Positions 8,342-16,996 of a stretch of DNA of 64,000 nucleotides are shown here, in pieces. The stretch's first letter is position 1; each line of letters opens with the position of its first letter. Origin of the DNA: Palsa-883 sp035696165. GTDB taxonomy: Bacteria > Pseudomonadota > Alphaproteobacteria > Acetobacterales > Acetobacteraceae. The translations under genes and the position numbers were made by a program. The stretch lies in contig DASRQX010000348.1 of NCBI GenBank assembly GCA_035696165.1, positions 9,035 to 73,034 of the forward strand, written 5' to 3'. The notes beneath the pieces were generated by a model. That model saw nothing but the letters and a program-made list of their open reading frames with translations. It ran no database searches and was not told the DNA's origin.

Positions 8342-10516
8342 ATGCCAATCGACGCAGGCAAGCTGCCGTCAATGCTTGCCGCCGGTGTGGTGGTTGGCCT
8401 GATAACGGTGATCAATGCGCTGGCCTTTGCCGGCCTGATCTTCGCGGGCCCGTTGGCGCCGGGCCTGCTGGCCGGGATCTCCGCACTGCTGCTTGGCGGT
8501 ACAATCAGTTGCGCACTGATCGCCTTGACCAGCCGCTACCCCGGCCTGGTCGCCGCGCCTTCCCCGAGCGCCACCCCGATATACGCATTGATTGCCGCCG
8601 CATTCGAGCCGCAGCTTGCTGGTTTACCCGATCCGGTGCTGCGCGCGCAGGTGATCGTGGTCGTGTGTGGCCTCGCCACCATCCTGACCGGCCTGGCATT
8701 GGCCCTGATCGGATTGCTGCGAGCCGGGTCGCTCGCCCGGTTTCTGCCCTATCCCGTTGTTTGCGGTTACAATGCCGGGCTGGGGTGGATGTTCGTGCTG
8801 GGTGGCCTGGCACTCACGCTGAACGTACCGCTTGCCGAACTGAGCGTGCGGCAGCTCGGACAGTCCGCGGCGCTGGCACCCGCAATGTGCTGCGTGGCTC
8901 TCGCCGTCCTGATCTATGCGCTTGACCGCCGCCTGCGACATTGGGCCGTGATCCCGACGCTGCTGGCGGTTGCGTTCGTGCTGTTCCATGGCGCGCGTAC
9001 GGCCTTTGGTGTTGATCTCGAAACGGCCACCCGCGCGGGCTGGCTACTGGGACCGTTCGCGCCGGGCCATATTTTTTCGCCACCATCGGCACGGGCCTTC
9101 GCAGCAATGCCCTGGGAACAGCTCCCGACATTGCTGGCGCTGTGGTTGACGTTGGTGCTGATCGTCTCCACCAGCGCGATCATGACCATCAGCGGGCTGG
9201 AACTCGAACTGCGTTGCAGCCTGGACTTCAATCGCGAACTCTGGTCGGTCGGCGGCGCCAATATCGCGACCGGTTTGGCGGGGGGAGTCGCCGCGAGCCC
9301 ATCGCTGCTATCGACCGCGCTGGCGCACCGGATGGGCGGTACGGGGCGAGCCGTGGGCGTGGTGGCGGCGTTATGCTGCGCCAGTCCGTTGCTGTTCGGC
9401 ACCGATGCCTTGAACGCTGTCCCGCGCTTTATCGCCGGCAGCCTGCTGCTGAGCAATGGGCTCGAGCGGCTGATCAACCGGGTGTGGTTCGAGCGTGAAC
9501 GCCTGCCTTGGCACGAATGGAGTGTGGTTGTCGCCGTCCTGCTGGCGGTCGCGGTGCTGGGCTTTATCAACGGCGTGCTGCTGGGGTTGGCCATCACGCT
9601 GGTAACGTTCGTGTTGAACTACCGGCGCATACCGGTGATCCGGGACGCGTCGAGCGGTGCCGGCCTGCGCAGCAGCATGGTGCGAGGGCCGGAAGCGGAA
9701 CGCGTGCTGGCGCGCGATGGCGGAACGATCCAGCTCTGGCGGTTGCAGGGCTATCTGTTTTTCCTGAATGCCACAAGCTTGCTGCACGTCGAGCATCCGG
9801 GCGGCTTACGGTTTCTGGTGCTGGATTTCGCCGCCGTCTCGGGCATCGACAGCTCTGGCTGTCAGGTCGTGCGCCGCCTGCAGCAGATCGCGGCGGAGGC
9901 AGGCTGCGCTCTGCTGATGACCGGCCTGACCCAGGCGCTACGCGCCCAGCTGCGTCGGCAAGGCGTACGCACGGCGCAGCCGGTGGCGCTGGAGCGGTTC
10001 GGCACGACCGACGAGGCGCTTCAGCACGCCGAGACCGTCGTGCTGGCGGAAGCCGGCATCGTCGAGAGCGACGTCGCCCGTACGCTGGACCAGGAGATCG
10101 CCACGACGATTGGATCGGCGATCGAGCCTGACCGGCTGACACCCTATACGGATCAGCTTGCCTTCGCGCAGAACGAGGTCCTGATGCGTCAGGGCGACGT
10201 TGCCGATGCGATGTATTTCATCGCCCAGGGCACGGTATCGGCGTATCTGGAACGTCCCGGGAAGACCGCGATTCGCATCAGGACGGCCGGTGCGGGAACT
10301 CTGGCCGGAGAGATCGGCATCTATACCAGGGAATGCCGGACCGCCACCGTGCGCGCCGAAACGCCCTGCGTGGCACAGCGGCTTTCCTTGTCGTCGATCC
10401 GTCGCATGGAGCAGGCGGACCCGGCACTCGCCGCTATGCTGCACCGGTTCCTGATCACGGTGCTGGCGCTCAAGCTGACCAGCACCACCCAGGTGGTGGA
10501 GCGCGCGGCCGACTGA
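8342..10516 (+). CDS. SulP-family anion transporter fused to STAS and cyclic-nucleotide-binding domains
   Basis: 724 residues from ATG 8342 (GGAGGG 11 bases upstream; the GTG at 8321 lies before that site). Residues ~10-430 are a SulP/SLC26 membrane domain with 10-14 hydrophobic segments and the family-like region FLPYPVVCGYNAGLGWMFV. A STAS domain follows at ~455-560, with the switch motif SGIDSSGCQVV. Last comes a cNMP-binding (CAP_ED) domain at ~590-710, with GTVSAYLERPG, AGEIGIYTRECRTATVRAET. SulP proteins move sulfate, bicarbonate or other anions, and STAS regulates them. The extra cyclic-nucleotide domain implies ligand or redox control. It is monocistronic. The substrate is undetermined. 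Confidence 0.9.
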   Translation: MPIDAGKLPSMLAAGVVVGLITVINALAFAGLIFAGPLAPGLLAGISALLLGGTISCALIALTSRYPGLVAAPSPSATPIYALIAAAFEPQLAGLPDPVLRAQVIVVVCGLATILTGLALALIGLLRAGSLARFLPYPVVCGYNAGLGWMFVLGGLALTLNVPLAELSVRQLGQSAALAPAMCCVALAVLIYALDRRLRHWAVIPTLLAVAFVLFHGARTAFGVDLETATRAGWLLGPFAPGHIFSPPSARAFAAMPWEQLPTLLALWLTLVLIVSTSAIMTISGLELELRCSLDFNRELWSVGGANIATGLAGGVAASPSLLSTALAHRMGGTGRAVGVVAALCCASPLLFGTDALNAVPRFIAGSLLLSNGLERLINRVWFERERLPWHEWSVVVAVLLAVAVLGFINGVLLGLAITLVTFVLNYRRIPVIRDASSGAGLRSSMVRGPEAERVLARDGGTIQLWRLQGYLFFLNATSLLHVEHPGGLRFLVLDFAAVSGIDSSGCQVVRRLQQIAAEAGCALLMTGLTQALRAQLRRQGVRTAQPVALERFGTTDEALQHAETVVLAEAGIVESDVARTLDQEIATTIGSAIEPDRLTPYTDQLAFAQNEVLMRQGDVADAMYFIAQGTVSAYLERPGKTAIRIRTAGAGTLAGEIGIYTRECRTATVRAETPCVAQRLSLSSIRRMEQADPALAAMLHRFLITVLALKLTSTTQVVERAAD

Positions 10517-10535
10517 TCGGCGCCTATGCCGCGTC

Positions 10536-10557
10536 ATGCCGGGCATTGGCCCGGCAT
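10536..10557. terminator. GC-rich hairpin after the SulP gene
   Basis: A perfect 8-base stem ATGCCGGG/CCCGGCAT with a 6-base loop begins 19 bases after the SulP stop, between converging genes. There is no T-run, so intrinsic termination is uncertain. It also resembles the GGC-rich intergenic palindromes seen elsewhere and is followed by an R4 tag (GGCCGCTGGTATTAT) near 10590. Confidence 0.45.
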
Positions 10558-10601
10558 CACGGGGGGCACCGTCGGTGGGTCAATCATTAGGGCCGCTGGT
10601 A

Positions 10602-12020
10602 TTATCCCCCGGCGAACTTCGCCAGCAGCCGCGCGTGTGAGCGGATGCCTTTGTGGAAGCAGCGCTGCTCGAACTTCTCGTTCGGGCTGTGGATCTGGTC
10701 GTCGTCGAGGCCGAAGCCCATCAGCAGCGTATCGATCCCCAGCACGCGATGCAGCGAATTCACCACCGGAACGGAACCGCCGCAGCCCATCAGCACCGCC
10801 GGACGGCCATATTCCGCGGCGAGGACGTCCTGCGCGGCGCGCACCCAGGGCTGGTCGGTGTTCACCTCGATCCCGCGCGAGGACGAATGCGTCAGGAACG
10901 TGACCGTGGCGCCCTCCGGCAGGCGGTCGTTGATGAAGCGCTGGAACTGCGCGAACACCTCATCGGGGTCCTGGTCGGCGACCAGGCGGAACGACACCTT
11001 GGCGCTGGCCTCGGACGCGATCACCGTCTTGCTGCCGGGGCCGGTGTAGCCGCCCCAGATGCCGTTGATGTCCGCGGTCGGCCGCGCCCACAGCCGCTCC
11101 AGGGCCGAGTAGCCGCGCTCGCCTACCGGTTTTGACAGGCCGATGCCACCGAGGAATGCCGCCTCATTGAAATGCAGCGCGTCCCACTGTGTGCGTTGCG
11201 CGTTGGCGATCGGCTTTACCCGGTCGTAGAAGCCGGGAAGCTGAATGCGCCCGTTGTCGTCCTGCAGGTCGCCCAGGATGCGGGTCAGCGCGTTGATCGG
11301 ATTGAGCGCGGAGCCGCCGAACAGCCCGGAATGCAGATCGCGATTGGCGGCTTTCAGCGTGACCTCGAAATAGGCCATGCCGCGGAGGCGGGTGGAGACC
11401 GCGGGGGTGTCGATGTCCCACATCCCGGTGTCGCTGATCAGCGCGATGTCGGCGGCAAGCTCCTGCTTATTGGCGGCGATGAAGGGTTCCAGGCTGGGAC
11501 TGCCGACTTCCTCCTCGCCCTCGATCAGCAGCGTGACGCGCGCCGGAACGCCGCCGCCGGCGTCGTGCCAGGCGCGCAACGCTTCCACGAACATCATGGT
11601 TTGGCCCTTGTCATCCACCGCGCCGCGCGCGACGAAGCGCTTGCCGTGCGGGCCGTCGACGAGCTGCGGCTCGAACGGCGGGCTGTGCCACAGCTCCAGC
11701 GGGTCGACCGGCTGCACGTCGTAGTGGCCGTAGAACAGGACGTGCGGACCGGTGTAGCCGGCGGGGCCGTCGTGATGGGCGACGACCGCTGGCTGCCCCG
11801 CCGTTGGGCGGACGGCGACGTTGAAGCCAAGCCCGGCAAGCTGGTCGCGGCACCATTCGGCGGCACGCAGGCAGTCCGGGAGATGCGCCGGCTGCGCGCT
11901 GACCGAGGGAATGCGCAGAAGATCGAACAGCCGGCCGCGGGAGGCGTCCAGGCCGGCGTCCACGTGGCGGAGCACGGTATCGACGGTGCCAGGCGAGGGG
12001 GCAGGGGAGGGGGCGGACAT
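10602..12020 (-). CDS. M20 family metallopeptidase (dipeptidase)
   Basis: 472 residues from ATG 12018-12020; the frame continues to 12206, but that extension is Arg/Pro-rich and non-family. M20 peptidases are two-zinc exopeptidases or dipeptidases. Expected metal ligands are visible: the His of FYGHYDVQP, the Asp of GAVDDKG, the Glu pair in EGEEEVGS, the Asp of SDTGMWD, and a C-terminal His in DDDQIHSPNEKF. The dimerisation domain is inserted mid-protein (DLHSGLFGGSALNP). No signal peptide is seen, so it is probably cytosolic, suited to cleaving imported dipeptides. It is transcribed alone, converging on the SulP gene. Substrate preference is unknown. Confidence 0.93.
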   Translation of the reverse strand: MSAPSPAPSPGTVDTVLRHVDAGLDASRGRLFDLLRIPSVSAQPAHLPDCLRAAEWCRDQLAGLGFNVAVRPTAGQPAVVAHHDGPAGYTGPHVLFYGHYDVQPVDPLELWHSPPFEPQLVDGPHGKRFVARGAVDDKGQTMMFVEALRAWHDAGGGVPARVTLLIEGEEEVGSPSLEPFIAANKQELAADIALISDTGMWDIDTPAVSTRLRGMAYFEVTLKAANRDLHSGLFGGSALNPINALTRILGDLQDDNGRIQLPGFYDRVKPIANAQRTQWDALHFNEAAFLGGIGLSKPVGERGYSALERLWARPTADINGIWGGYTGPGSKTVIASEASAKVSFRLVADQDPDEVFAQFQRFINDRLPEGATVTFLTHSSSRGIEVNTDQPWVRAAQDVLAAEYGRPAVLMGCGGSVPVVNSLHRVLGIDTLLMGFGLDDDQIHSPNEKFEQRCFHKGIRSHARLLAKFAGG

Positions 12021-12299
12021 GGCGGCTCCGTGCGGTTGGTGGGCGCGCACCTTGCCATGCGTTCGCAATCGGTCAACTTTCGGATGTGGGCATCGTCTGA
12101 TATCGCCGGACGACGCGACGCTTCGGCGGTCGGCGTCCTGTCTCCGAGGCGGGATCGCAGCAGGTCCGCGTCCGGGCCCGGACCGGGGCCCCGCGGGCTC
12201 ACCCATAAGTCATGATCGGAGAATATGGCATGATCGAAGAACATGGAGGGTGCGTCGCTTGCGGACCAATTGCAGGATGCCCGAAACGGAGGCCGCGCA

Positions 12300-13085
12300 A
12301 TGATCGAGCTGGCCGAGACAGCTCGCCAGTATATTGGCGTTCTCGCCAACGTCACCCGCGCGAGGGCGGCAAGGCGGCGCCTCATGGGCATCTATCACCG
12401 GTATCAGTCGTTCACGATGATCGCGCCCGAGACCTACGTGAACAACCTGCAACTCGTCGAGGCACAAGCACCGGCGACCGGCTGCATTGTCGAGTGCGGT
12501 GTGTGGCGGGGCGGTATGAGCGCCGGCATGGCTGACCTGCTGGGCGGCACACGGTTTCACTACCTGATGGACAGCTACGAGGGCTTGCCACCGGTGCAGG
12601 AGATCGACGGCCCGGCGGCCGTTGCATACCAAGCCGACAAGACGTCACCGGGCTACCTCGACAATTGCGCCGCCGATCGCAGCTTCGCCGAACGCGCCAT
12701 GTCGCTGTCAAGCGCCCGCGGATACGAGTTGGTTCAGGGGTGGTTCAGCGACACGCTGCCCAGCTTCGTCCCGAGGGAGCCAATCGCCGTGCTTCGCCTG
12801 GACGGCGACTGGCACGAGTCCACCATGACCTGCCTGGTGCATCTGTACGATCATGTTGTCGAGGGCGGCCCGATCATCTTTGACGATTACTACATCTATG
12901 ACGGATGCAGCCGCGCGGTGCACGACTTCCTGGCGGAGCGGAAAGTGCCGGCCAAGATCCAAGGCGACCGCGATTATGCCCTCGCTTATCTCGTCAAGCC
13001 CGGTGTCGACGGACAGCTTCGACCCAGGCAGAAACCTGTGGTTGACGCGGCGGCTTCCAGCGTACCGATACGAATGCGAAGTTAG
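12300..13085 (+). CDS. TylF/MycF-type SAM-dependent O-methyltransferase
   Basis: 261 residues from ATG 12300, chosen because GGAGG sits seven bases upstream; an alternative ATG at 12243 adds 19 residues with a poorer ribosome site. The family (macrocin O-methyltransferase) methylates sugar hydroxyls and needs magnesium. The SAM-binding motif is IVECGVWRGGMSAG, the substrate/metal region contains LMDSYEGLPP, and the metal-binding acidic residues are in LRLDGDWHEST and IIFDDYYIYDG. Family members also occur in glycan or LPS decoration loci, but no such genes adjoin it here. The acceptor is unknown. Confidence 0.87.
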   Translation: MIELAETARQYIGVLANVTRARAARRRLMGIYHRYQSFTMIAPETYVNNLQLVEAQAPATGCIVECGVWRGGMSAGMADLLGGTRFHYLMDSYEGLPPVQEIDGPAAVAYQADKTSPGYLDNCAADRSFAERAMSLSSARGYELVQGWFSDTLPSFVPREPIAVLRLDGDWHESTMTCLVHLYDHVVEGGPIIFDDYYIYDGCSRAVHDFLAERKVPAKIQGDRDYALAYLVKPGVDGQLRPRQKPVVDAAASSVPIRMRS

Positions 13086-13099
13086 AGCTCCCCAACAGT

Positions 13100-13237
13100 G
13101 TGACTAGGCAACCTGGTGTGTTGGCACAGATCGGTGCCTTGGCCGTCGTGACTGCGCTGATTTCCTCCGCATCTCCGGCGGTAGCGCAGCACGCCACGCC
13201 CAGCGTGGAACCAACAACCGCACCGCCCATCTCATAA
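13100..13237 (+). CDS. Possible small secreted protein or remnant with signal peptide
   Basis: A 45-codon frame starting GTG at 13100. The first ~30 residues form a plausible Sec signal (IGALAVVTALISSASPAVAQ, cleavage after AVAQ), followed by a short Thr/Pro-rich tail ending TTAPPIS and a TAA stop. The ribosome site is weak. The tail is too short for a known fold, so it may be the truncated start of a former exported protein. It sits in an otherwise empty 470-base gap. Confidence is low because short GC-rich frames arise by chance, although a signal-peptide pattern with a proper cleavage site is less common by chance. Confidence 0.3.
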   Translation: MTRQPGVLAQIGALAVVTALISSASPAVAQHATPSVEPTTAPPIS

Positions 13238-13479
13238 GGTGCGTCATCCACGGGATATCCCACAGCTGAGGTAATTGGGGAGCTTTTGTCGGCACGTTCG
13301 GTAGAGTGTCGACTTCGTGGGTTTCCGAGGAATATTCCCTTGAGATTGGCGGTGACGATGCACGGCACCTACGCAAATCGGTGGCGGGAAATAGGGGAAT
13401 CGGTAGTGCGTTTCGTCACAAGTATGATCACCAAAAGCGTCCGCTAACGAGCGGTGCGCCCCAGGGACAGGCTCCGGTC

Positions 13480-13552
13480 GGCCATTCACGACTTCCTCGG
13501 TGGCTGCACAAAAGTCGTGGATGGCCGGCCTGCGCCGGCCATGACGGGGTGG
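13480..13552. repeat. Intergenic palindromic repeat, family R2 copy 2
   Basis: Contains CATTCACGACTTCC followed by AAAGTCGTGGATGGCCGG and the perfect hairpin TGGCCGGCctgcGCCGGCCA at 13522-13541, then TGACGGGG. It lies directly after the kup stop codon on the other strand, so its hairpin could end kup transcription. The rest of the gap 13238-13479 holds nothing recognisable. Confidence 0.75.
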
Positions 13553-13555
13553 GTT

Positions 13556-15442
13556 TCAGATCGCGATCTCGCGTCCCAGTTCCACTACCGTTTCGGCGGG
13601 TAGGCGAAAATAGTCCGTCACGTGCAGCGAGTTGCGTTGCATGAAGGCGAACATCGCCTCGACCCAGTGCGGCAGGCCCTTGCCGTCCTCGCGCGCCACC
13701 ACCGTCTCGTGACCAACGAAATAGGTCAGGTCGGCGGGATCGATGCCGCAGCCGTCGGCGTGCGCTTCCCGCAGCAACAATGGGATATCCGGACGCTGCA
13801 TGAAGCCGAAGCGCGCGTGGCCGCGCCAGATGCCGGGCGCGATCTGCTGCACGCTCAGCCGTTGCGCCGCCGGGACATGCGGCACCATCTGCGTAGTCAC
13901 AGTCAGGATAAACACCCGCTCATGCAGCGCGCGATTGTGGCGGACATGCCACACCATCACCGGCGGCACGTCGCTGGTGGTGCGCGTCATGAACACCGCC
14001 GTCCCCGGCACGCGCGGCACCTCGCGCGCCACGAGTTGTGCGAGGAATTCGCCGATCGGCACCACCGCGTCGCGCATCCGCGTGGCCACCGCCTGGGCGC
14101 CCAAGTGCCACACCAGCATCAGGCCGTACACCACGGCGGCCAGCAGCAGCGGCACGTAGCCGCCGTCGGCGATCTTCAGCATGTTCGCCGCGACGAAGGC
14201 GGCGTCCACCACCGCCAGCGCGCCGGCGACCAACGCGGCAGCGAGCAGGCTCCACTGCCAAATTTCGCGCATCGCGATGAACAGCAGCATCGTGGTCATC
14301 AGCATCGTCATCGAAACGGCGATGCCGTAGGCGGCGGCGAGGTTGTCCGACTTGCCGAAGCCGACCGTCAGGCCGATCGTCACCAGCATCAGCAGCCAGT
14401 TCACTGGCGCAACGTAGATCTGCCCATAGCCCTCGGCCGAGGTCTGGGTGATCGACAGGCGCGGCAGCCAGCCGAGCTGGATCGCCTGGCGCGTCATCGA
14501 GAACGCGCCGGTGATGATCGACTGGCTGGCGATGATGGTCGCCACCGTCGCGAACAGGACCAGGGGTATCAGCAGCGATGCAGGCGCCAGCCGATAGAAG
14601 ATATTGCCGCTGGTCGGCGCGCCTTCCACCACCAGCGCGGCCTGGCCCGCATAGTTCAGCAGCAGCGCGGGCAGCACGACCGCCGACCAGGCCAGCCGGA
14701 TCGGGCGGGCACCGAAATGTCCCATGTCGGCATACAGCGCCTCGGCCCCGGTGACGCACAGGAACACGCCGCCCAGCACCAGGAATCCGGTCATTCCGCT
14801 AGAGAGCAGAAACTGCAACCCGTGGCGCGGGTCGATCGCCAGCAGCACCGCCGGGTGCCGCGCGATGCCGCCGATGCCGAGCAGCGCGATGATGACGAAC
14901 CATGCCGCCATCACCGGCCCGAAGGCGACACCGATCCGCGTGGTGCCGAACCGCTGGACGGCGAACAACGCGAACAGGATCAGCACGGACGCGGGCAGGA
15001 TGAAGGGATGGAAGGCGGGTGTGGCGATGTCCAGGCCCTCCAGCGCCGACAGCACCGAGATGGCCGGGGTGATCGCGCCGTCGCCATAGATCAGCGCCGC
15101 GCCGAACAGCCCCACCGCGACGATCGCCGGCCGGTGTCCGCGCTTGATGCCGAGCAGCGACATCAGCGCCAGGATGCCGCCTTCCCCGTCGTTGTCGATG
15201 CGCATCGCCAGCGCAACGTATTTCACCGAGGTGATGATGATCAGCGTCCAGACGATCAGCGACAGCGAGCCGAGCGCGGCCTGTGCCGATGGATGGTCGC
15301 CGGTGGTGTCGAGCACCGTCTTCAGTGTGTACAGCGGACTGGTGCCGATGTCGCCGAACACCACGCCGAGCGCGGCGAGGCTCATTGTGGTCAGCCCGGA
15401 ACGGTTGGTCGGTGGGGCGGTGGTGACGGCGGATTGGGTCAA
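13556..15442 (-). CDS. kup: Kup low-affinity potassium uptake transporter
   Basis: Inner-membrane proton/potassium symporter. The chosen start is TTG at 15440-15442 because AGGAGG lies eight bases upstream. It gives 628 residues, matching the usual ~620. An upstream ATG at 15496 falls inside an R3 repeat and is unlikely. The signature GVVFGDIGTSPLYTLKTVL is near residue 20. IDNDGEGGILALMSLL, IYGDGAITPAISVLSALEG and GAEALYADMGHFG follow, and about 12 hydrophobic segments occupy residues 15-450. A soluble C-terminal domain follows, ending YFRLPAETVVELGREIAI. It appears monocistronic. A role in K+ uptake under acid or osmotic stress is known for the family. Confidence 0.95.
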   Translation of the reverse strand: MTQSAVTTAPPTNRSGLTTMSLAALGVVFGDIGTSPLYTLKTVLDTTGDHPSAQAALGSLSLIVWTLIIITSVKYVALAMRIDNDGEGGILALMSLLGIKRGHRPAIVAVGLFGAALIYGDGAITPAISVLSALEGLDIATPAFHPFILPASVLILFALFAVQRFGTTRIGVAFGPVMAAWFVIIALLGIGGIARHPAVLLAIDPRHGLQFLLSSGMTGFLVLGGVFLCVTGAEALYADMGHFGARPIRLAWSAVVLPALLLNYAGQAALVVEGAPTSGNIFYRLAPASLLIPLVLFATVATIIASQSIITGAFSMTRQAIQLGWLPRLSITQTSAEGYGQIYVAPVNWLLMLVTIGLTVGFGKSDNLAAAYGIAVSMTMLMTTMLLFIAMREIWQWSLLAAALVAGALAVVDAAFVAANMLKIADGGYVPLLLAAVVYGLMLVWHLGAQAVATRMRDAVVPIGEFLAQLVAREVPRVPGTAVFMTRTTSDVPPVMVWHVRHNRALHERVFILTVTTQMVPHVPAAQRLSVQQIAPGIWRGHARFGFMQRPDIPLLLREAHADGCGIDPADLTYFVGHETVVAREDGKGLPHWVEAMFAFMQRNSLHVTDYFRLPAETVVELGREIAI

Positions 15443-15482
15443 CTGGCAGGCCTCCTGCGTGGGGCGGAACAGCTTGGCGCGT

Positions 15483-15590
15483 CTGCCTTGCGGCAATGGC
15501 GGAACAGTGTGGCGCGTTCCGCCTTGCGGCGATGGCGGAAGGCGCTACCCCAAGGTCAAGCGCCGGGGGTAGGGCTTTTCCGCCCTACAA
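15483..15590. repeat. Intergenic repeat, family R3 copy 1
   Basis: Contains two near-identical units of GCCTTGCGGC(A/G)ATGGCGGAA, then GGCGCTACCCCAAGG...CGCCGGGGGTAG and the hallmark TTTTCCGCCCTAC. The same GGCGGAA...TTCCGCCCTAC arms are found at 18520-18782, 35566-35616, 42881-42907 and 55061-55096. Here the element supplies the stop codon of the membrane-protein gene at 15585. Confidence 0.7.
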
Positions 15591-16655
15591 CGTTGTCGCC
15601 TGCATTCCCATGGTGCGGAACTTGTCCGACATCGAGCTCAATCTGGCATCCCATTCCTGGTTGATCGGCTGGTGCTCGATCAGTGTGTGGAACCGTACCA
15701 TCATCATGATCAAGAACAACGGCTTGATGAACGACGCACGCAGGGCGCCGGCGAGCAAGAGTGCGATGATGATGGTGACGACAGCGGCGGACTCCCGCAC
15801 CGAATGCGGCAGCAGCACAGTGATGGCTGCGGCCGGAGCGAGCAGCGCCAGCCAAAGCAGGAAGCTCAGCACGCGTTCCTGAATGACGATCCAGATCGAG
15901 GTTTCCAGGATCGGCCTGGCGTTCTGGCAGTAATACACAATGCCCTCGCGTGCGCCGCGCCACGGGTCCTGATCGTTGCGCGCCAGGTTGTACGACAAGA
16001 TCACCTTGTCCAGGTAGCGCGTGGCGGCGCGCATCACGATGTTGATCAGGTTCGACAGGCTCTCGAGGCCCGGGATGGGCAACATCTCGGCGATCCAGTC
16101 GAGCGTGCGGTGGAACGCGGCCAGGATGCCGCGCACCAGCATGTTCAGGCCATACAAGGCGTTCACCTGGCCGAACCGTTCGATGACGACGCGTTTGCCG
16201 TAGGCGAGCTGCGGCTCGGTACCGTTGCCGACCTGGCCGCGCGTGATCAGATCGGTGAGCACGGCGACGTGACCGCAGGCCAGCAGGTGCAGCAGGTAGC
16301 GCAGTACCGCGCCCCAGAACCAGCCGATGCCGACGACGCACAGGATGAACCACACGACGCCGAACGCCTGGGCGATGTGGGTGCCGAGCCAGGCGGCGCC
16401 GCCGAAGGTAATGACCAGCCAGATGATGCAGCCCAGCGCGTAGGCCAACAGGATGCCGCAATGCGCCAGCGCGTAGGGCAGGCTCTTCAGCAGCAGGCCG
16501 ATCGCAGTGCCAAGCCCGTGGTCGCGCACCGCCAGCGGATAGGAATGGCGGACCGGCGCGAACACCGGTGGTGGCGGCGTGGTGGACGGGTTGGTCCAGA
16601 CGCTGGGGTTCGGTCCGGCGTCGAATGGCTGGTCGCTCGACATTTGGTCCGACAT
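15585..16655 (-). CDS. Multi-pass membrane protein of unknown function
   Basis: About 356 residues from ATG 16653-16655; ATGs at 16685 and 16643 are alternatives, and GGGGGA lies about 12 bases before the last. A Pro-rich cytoplasmic N-terminus (NPSTTPPPPVFAPV) precedes two hydrophobic helices at about residues 80-120. A long amphipathic middle follows (LNMLVRGILAAFHRTLDWIAEMLP), then two or three more helices near 260-320 (AAAITVLLPHSV, IIIALLLAGALRASF). The conserved-looking block PLFLIMMMVRFHTLIEHQPIN lies near the end. I do not recognise the family from memory. The layout recalls choline-transporter-like or solute-exporter membrane proteins, but that is only a guess. It may be co-transcribed with kup. 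Confidence 0.75.
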   Translation of the reverse strand: MSDQMSSDQPFDAGPNPSVWTNPSTTPPPPVFAPVRHSYPLAVRDHGLGTAIGLLLKSLPYALAHCGILLAYALGCIIWLVITFGGAAWLGTHIAQAFGVVWFILCVVGIGWFWGAVLRYLLHLLACGHVAVLTDLITRGQVGNGTEPQLAYGKRVVIERFGQVNALYGLNMLVRGILAAFHRTLDWIAEMLPIPGLESLSNLINIVMRAATRYLDKVILSYNLARNDQDPWRGAREGIVYYCQNARPILETSIWIVIQERVLSFLLWLALLAPAAAITVLLPHSVRESAAVVTIIIALLLAGALRASFIKPLFLIMMMVRFHTLIEHQPINQEWDARLSSMSDKFRTMGMQATTL

Positions 16656-16793
16656 TCCCCCGATGGGCAGCCGGGTCGGCCGCATTCATTGGTATCCAAT
16701 CATGGTCCTGGCCGCGCCGCATCTTTTAATTCTGCCCCGTGCCGACTGCTGTCTACGACCGCCTTTCCGCTGACCTCTCTCCCCGACGTCCTT

Positions 16794-16893
16794 CCGCTAA
16801 CCGCTCTTTCCAACCCCGTCCCGCTAACCGCTCTGTCCAACCCCGTCGCGCTTACCCCTCCCCCCAACCCCCTCGCGCAGGGGGAGGGGGAGA
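16794..16893. repeat. Tandem 27-base repeat and C/G-rich hairpin before the NodT gene
   Basis: The unit CCGCTAACCGCTCTxTCCAACCCCGT occurs at 16794-16819 and 16821-16846, with a degenerate start of a third. A hairpin CCCCCTcgcgcAGGGGG follows. The 311-base gap 16686-16996 lies between divergent genes, so it must contain both promoters, but no clear -35/-10 pair was found. Confidence 0.65.
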
Positions 16894-16996
16894 ATATTGG
16901 AGGATGTTACGGGCCGTCGCGCGTCTGGTCACGTTACGGCAACCTCCGCTAGAACCGATCCGGGGCGTGCCATCGCGCGGTCCGCGGAATCGAGCA

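Noticed and set aside
13622..15664. 680-codon plus-strand frame opposite kup
   Set aside because: Its product is His/Gln/Arg/Asp-rich with no domain, the usual mirror of a GC-rich gene; kup on the other strand is unambiguous.
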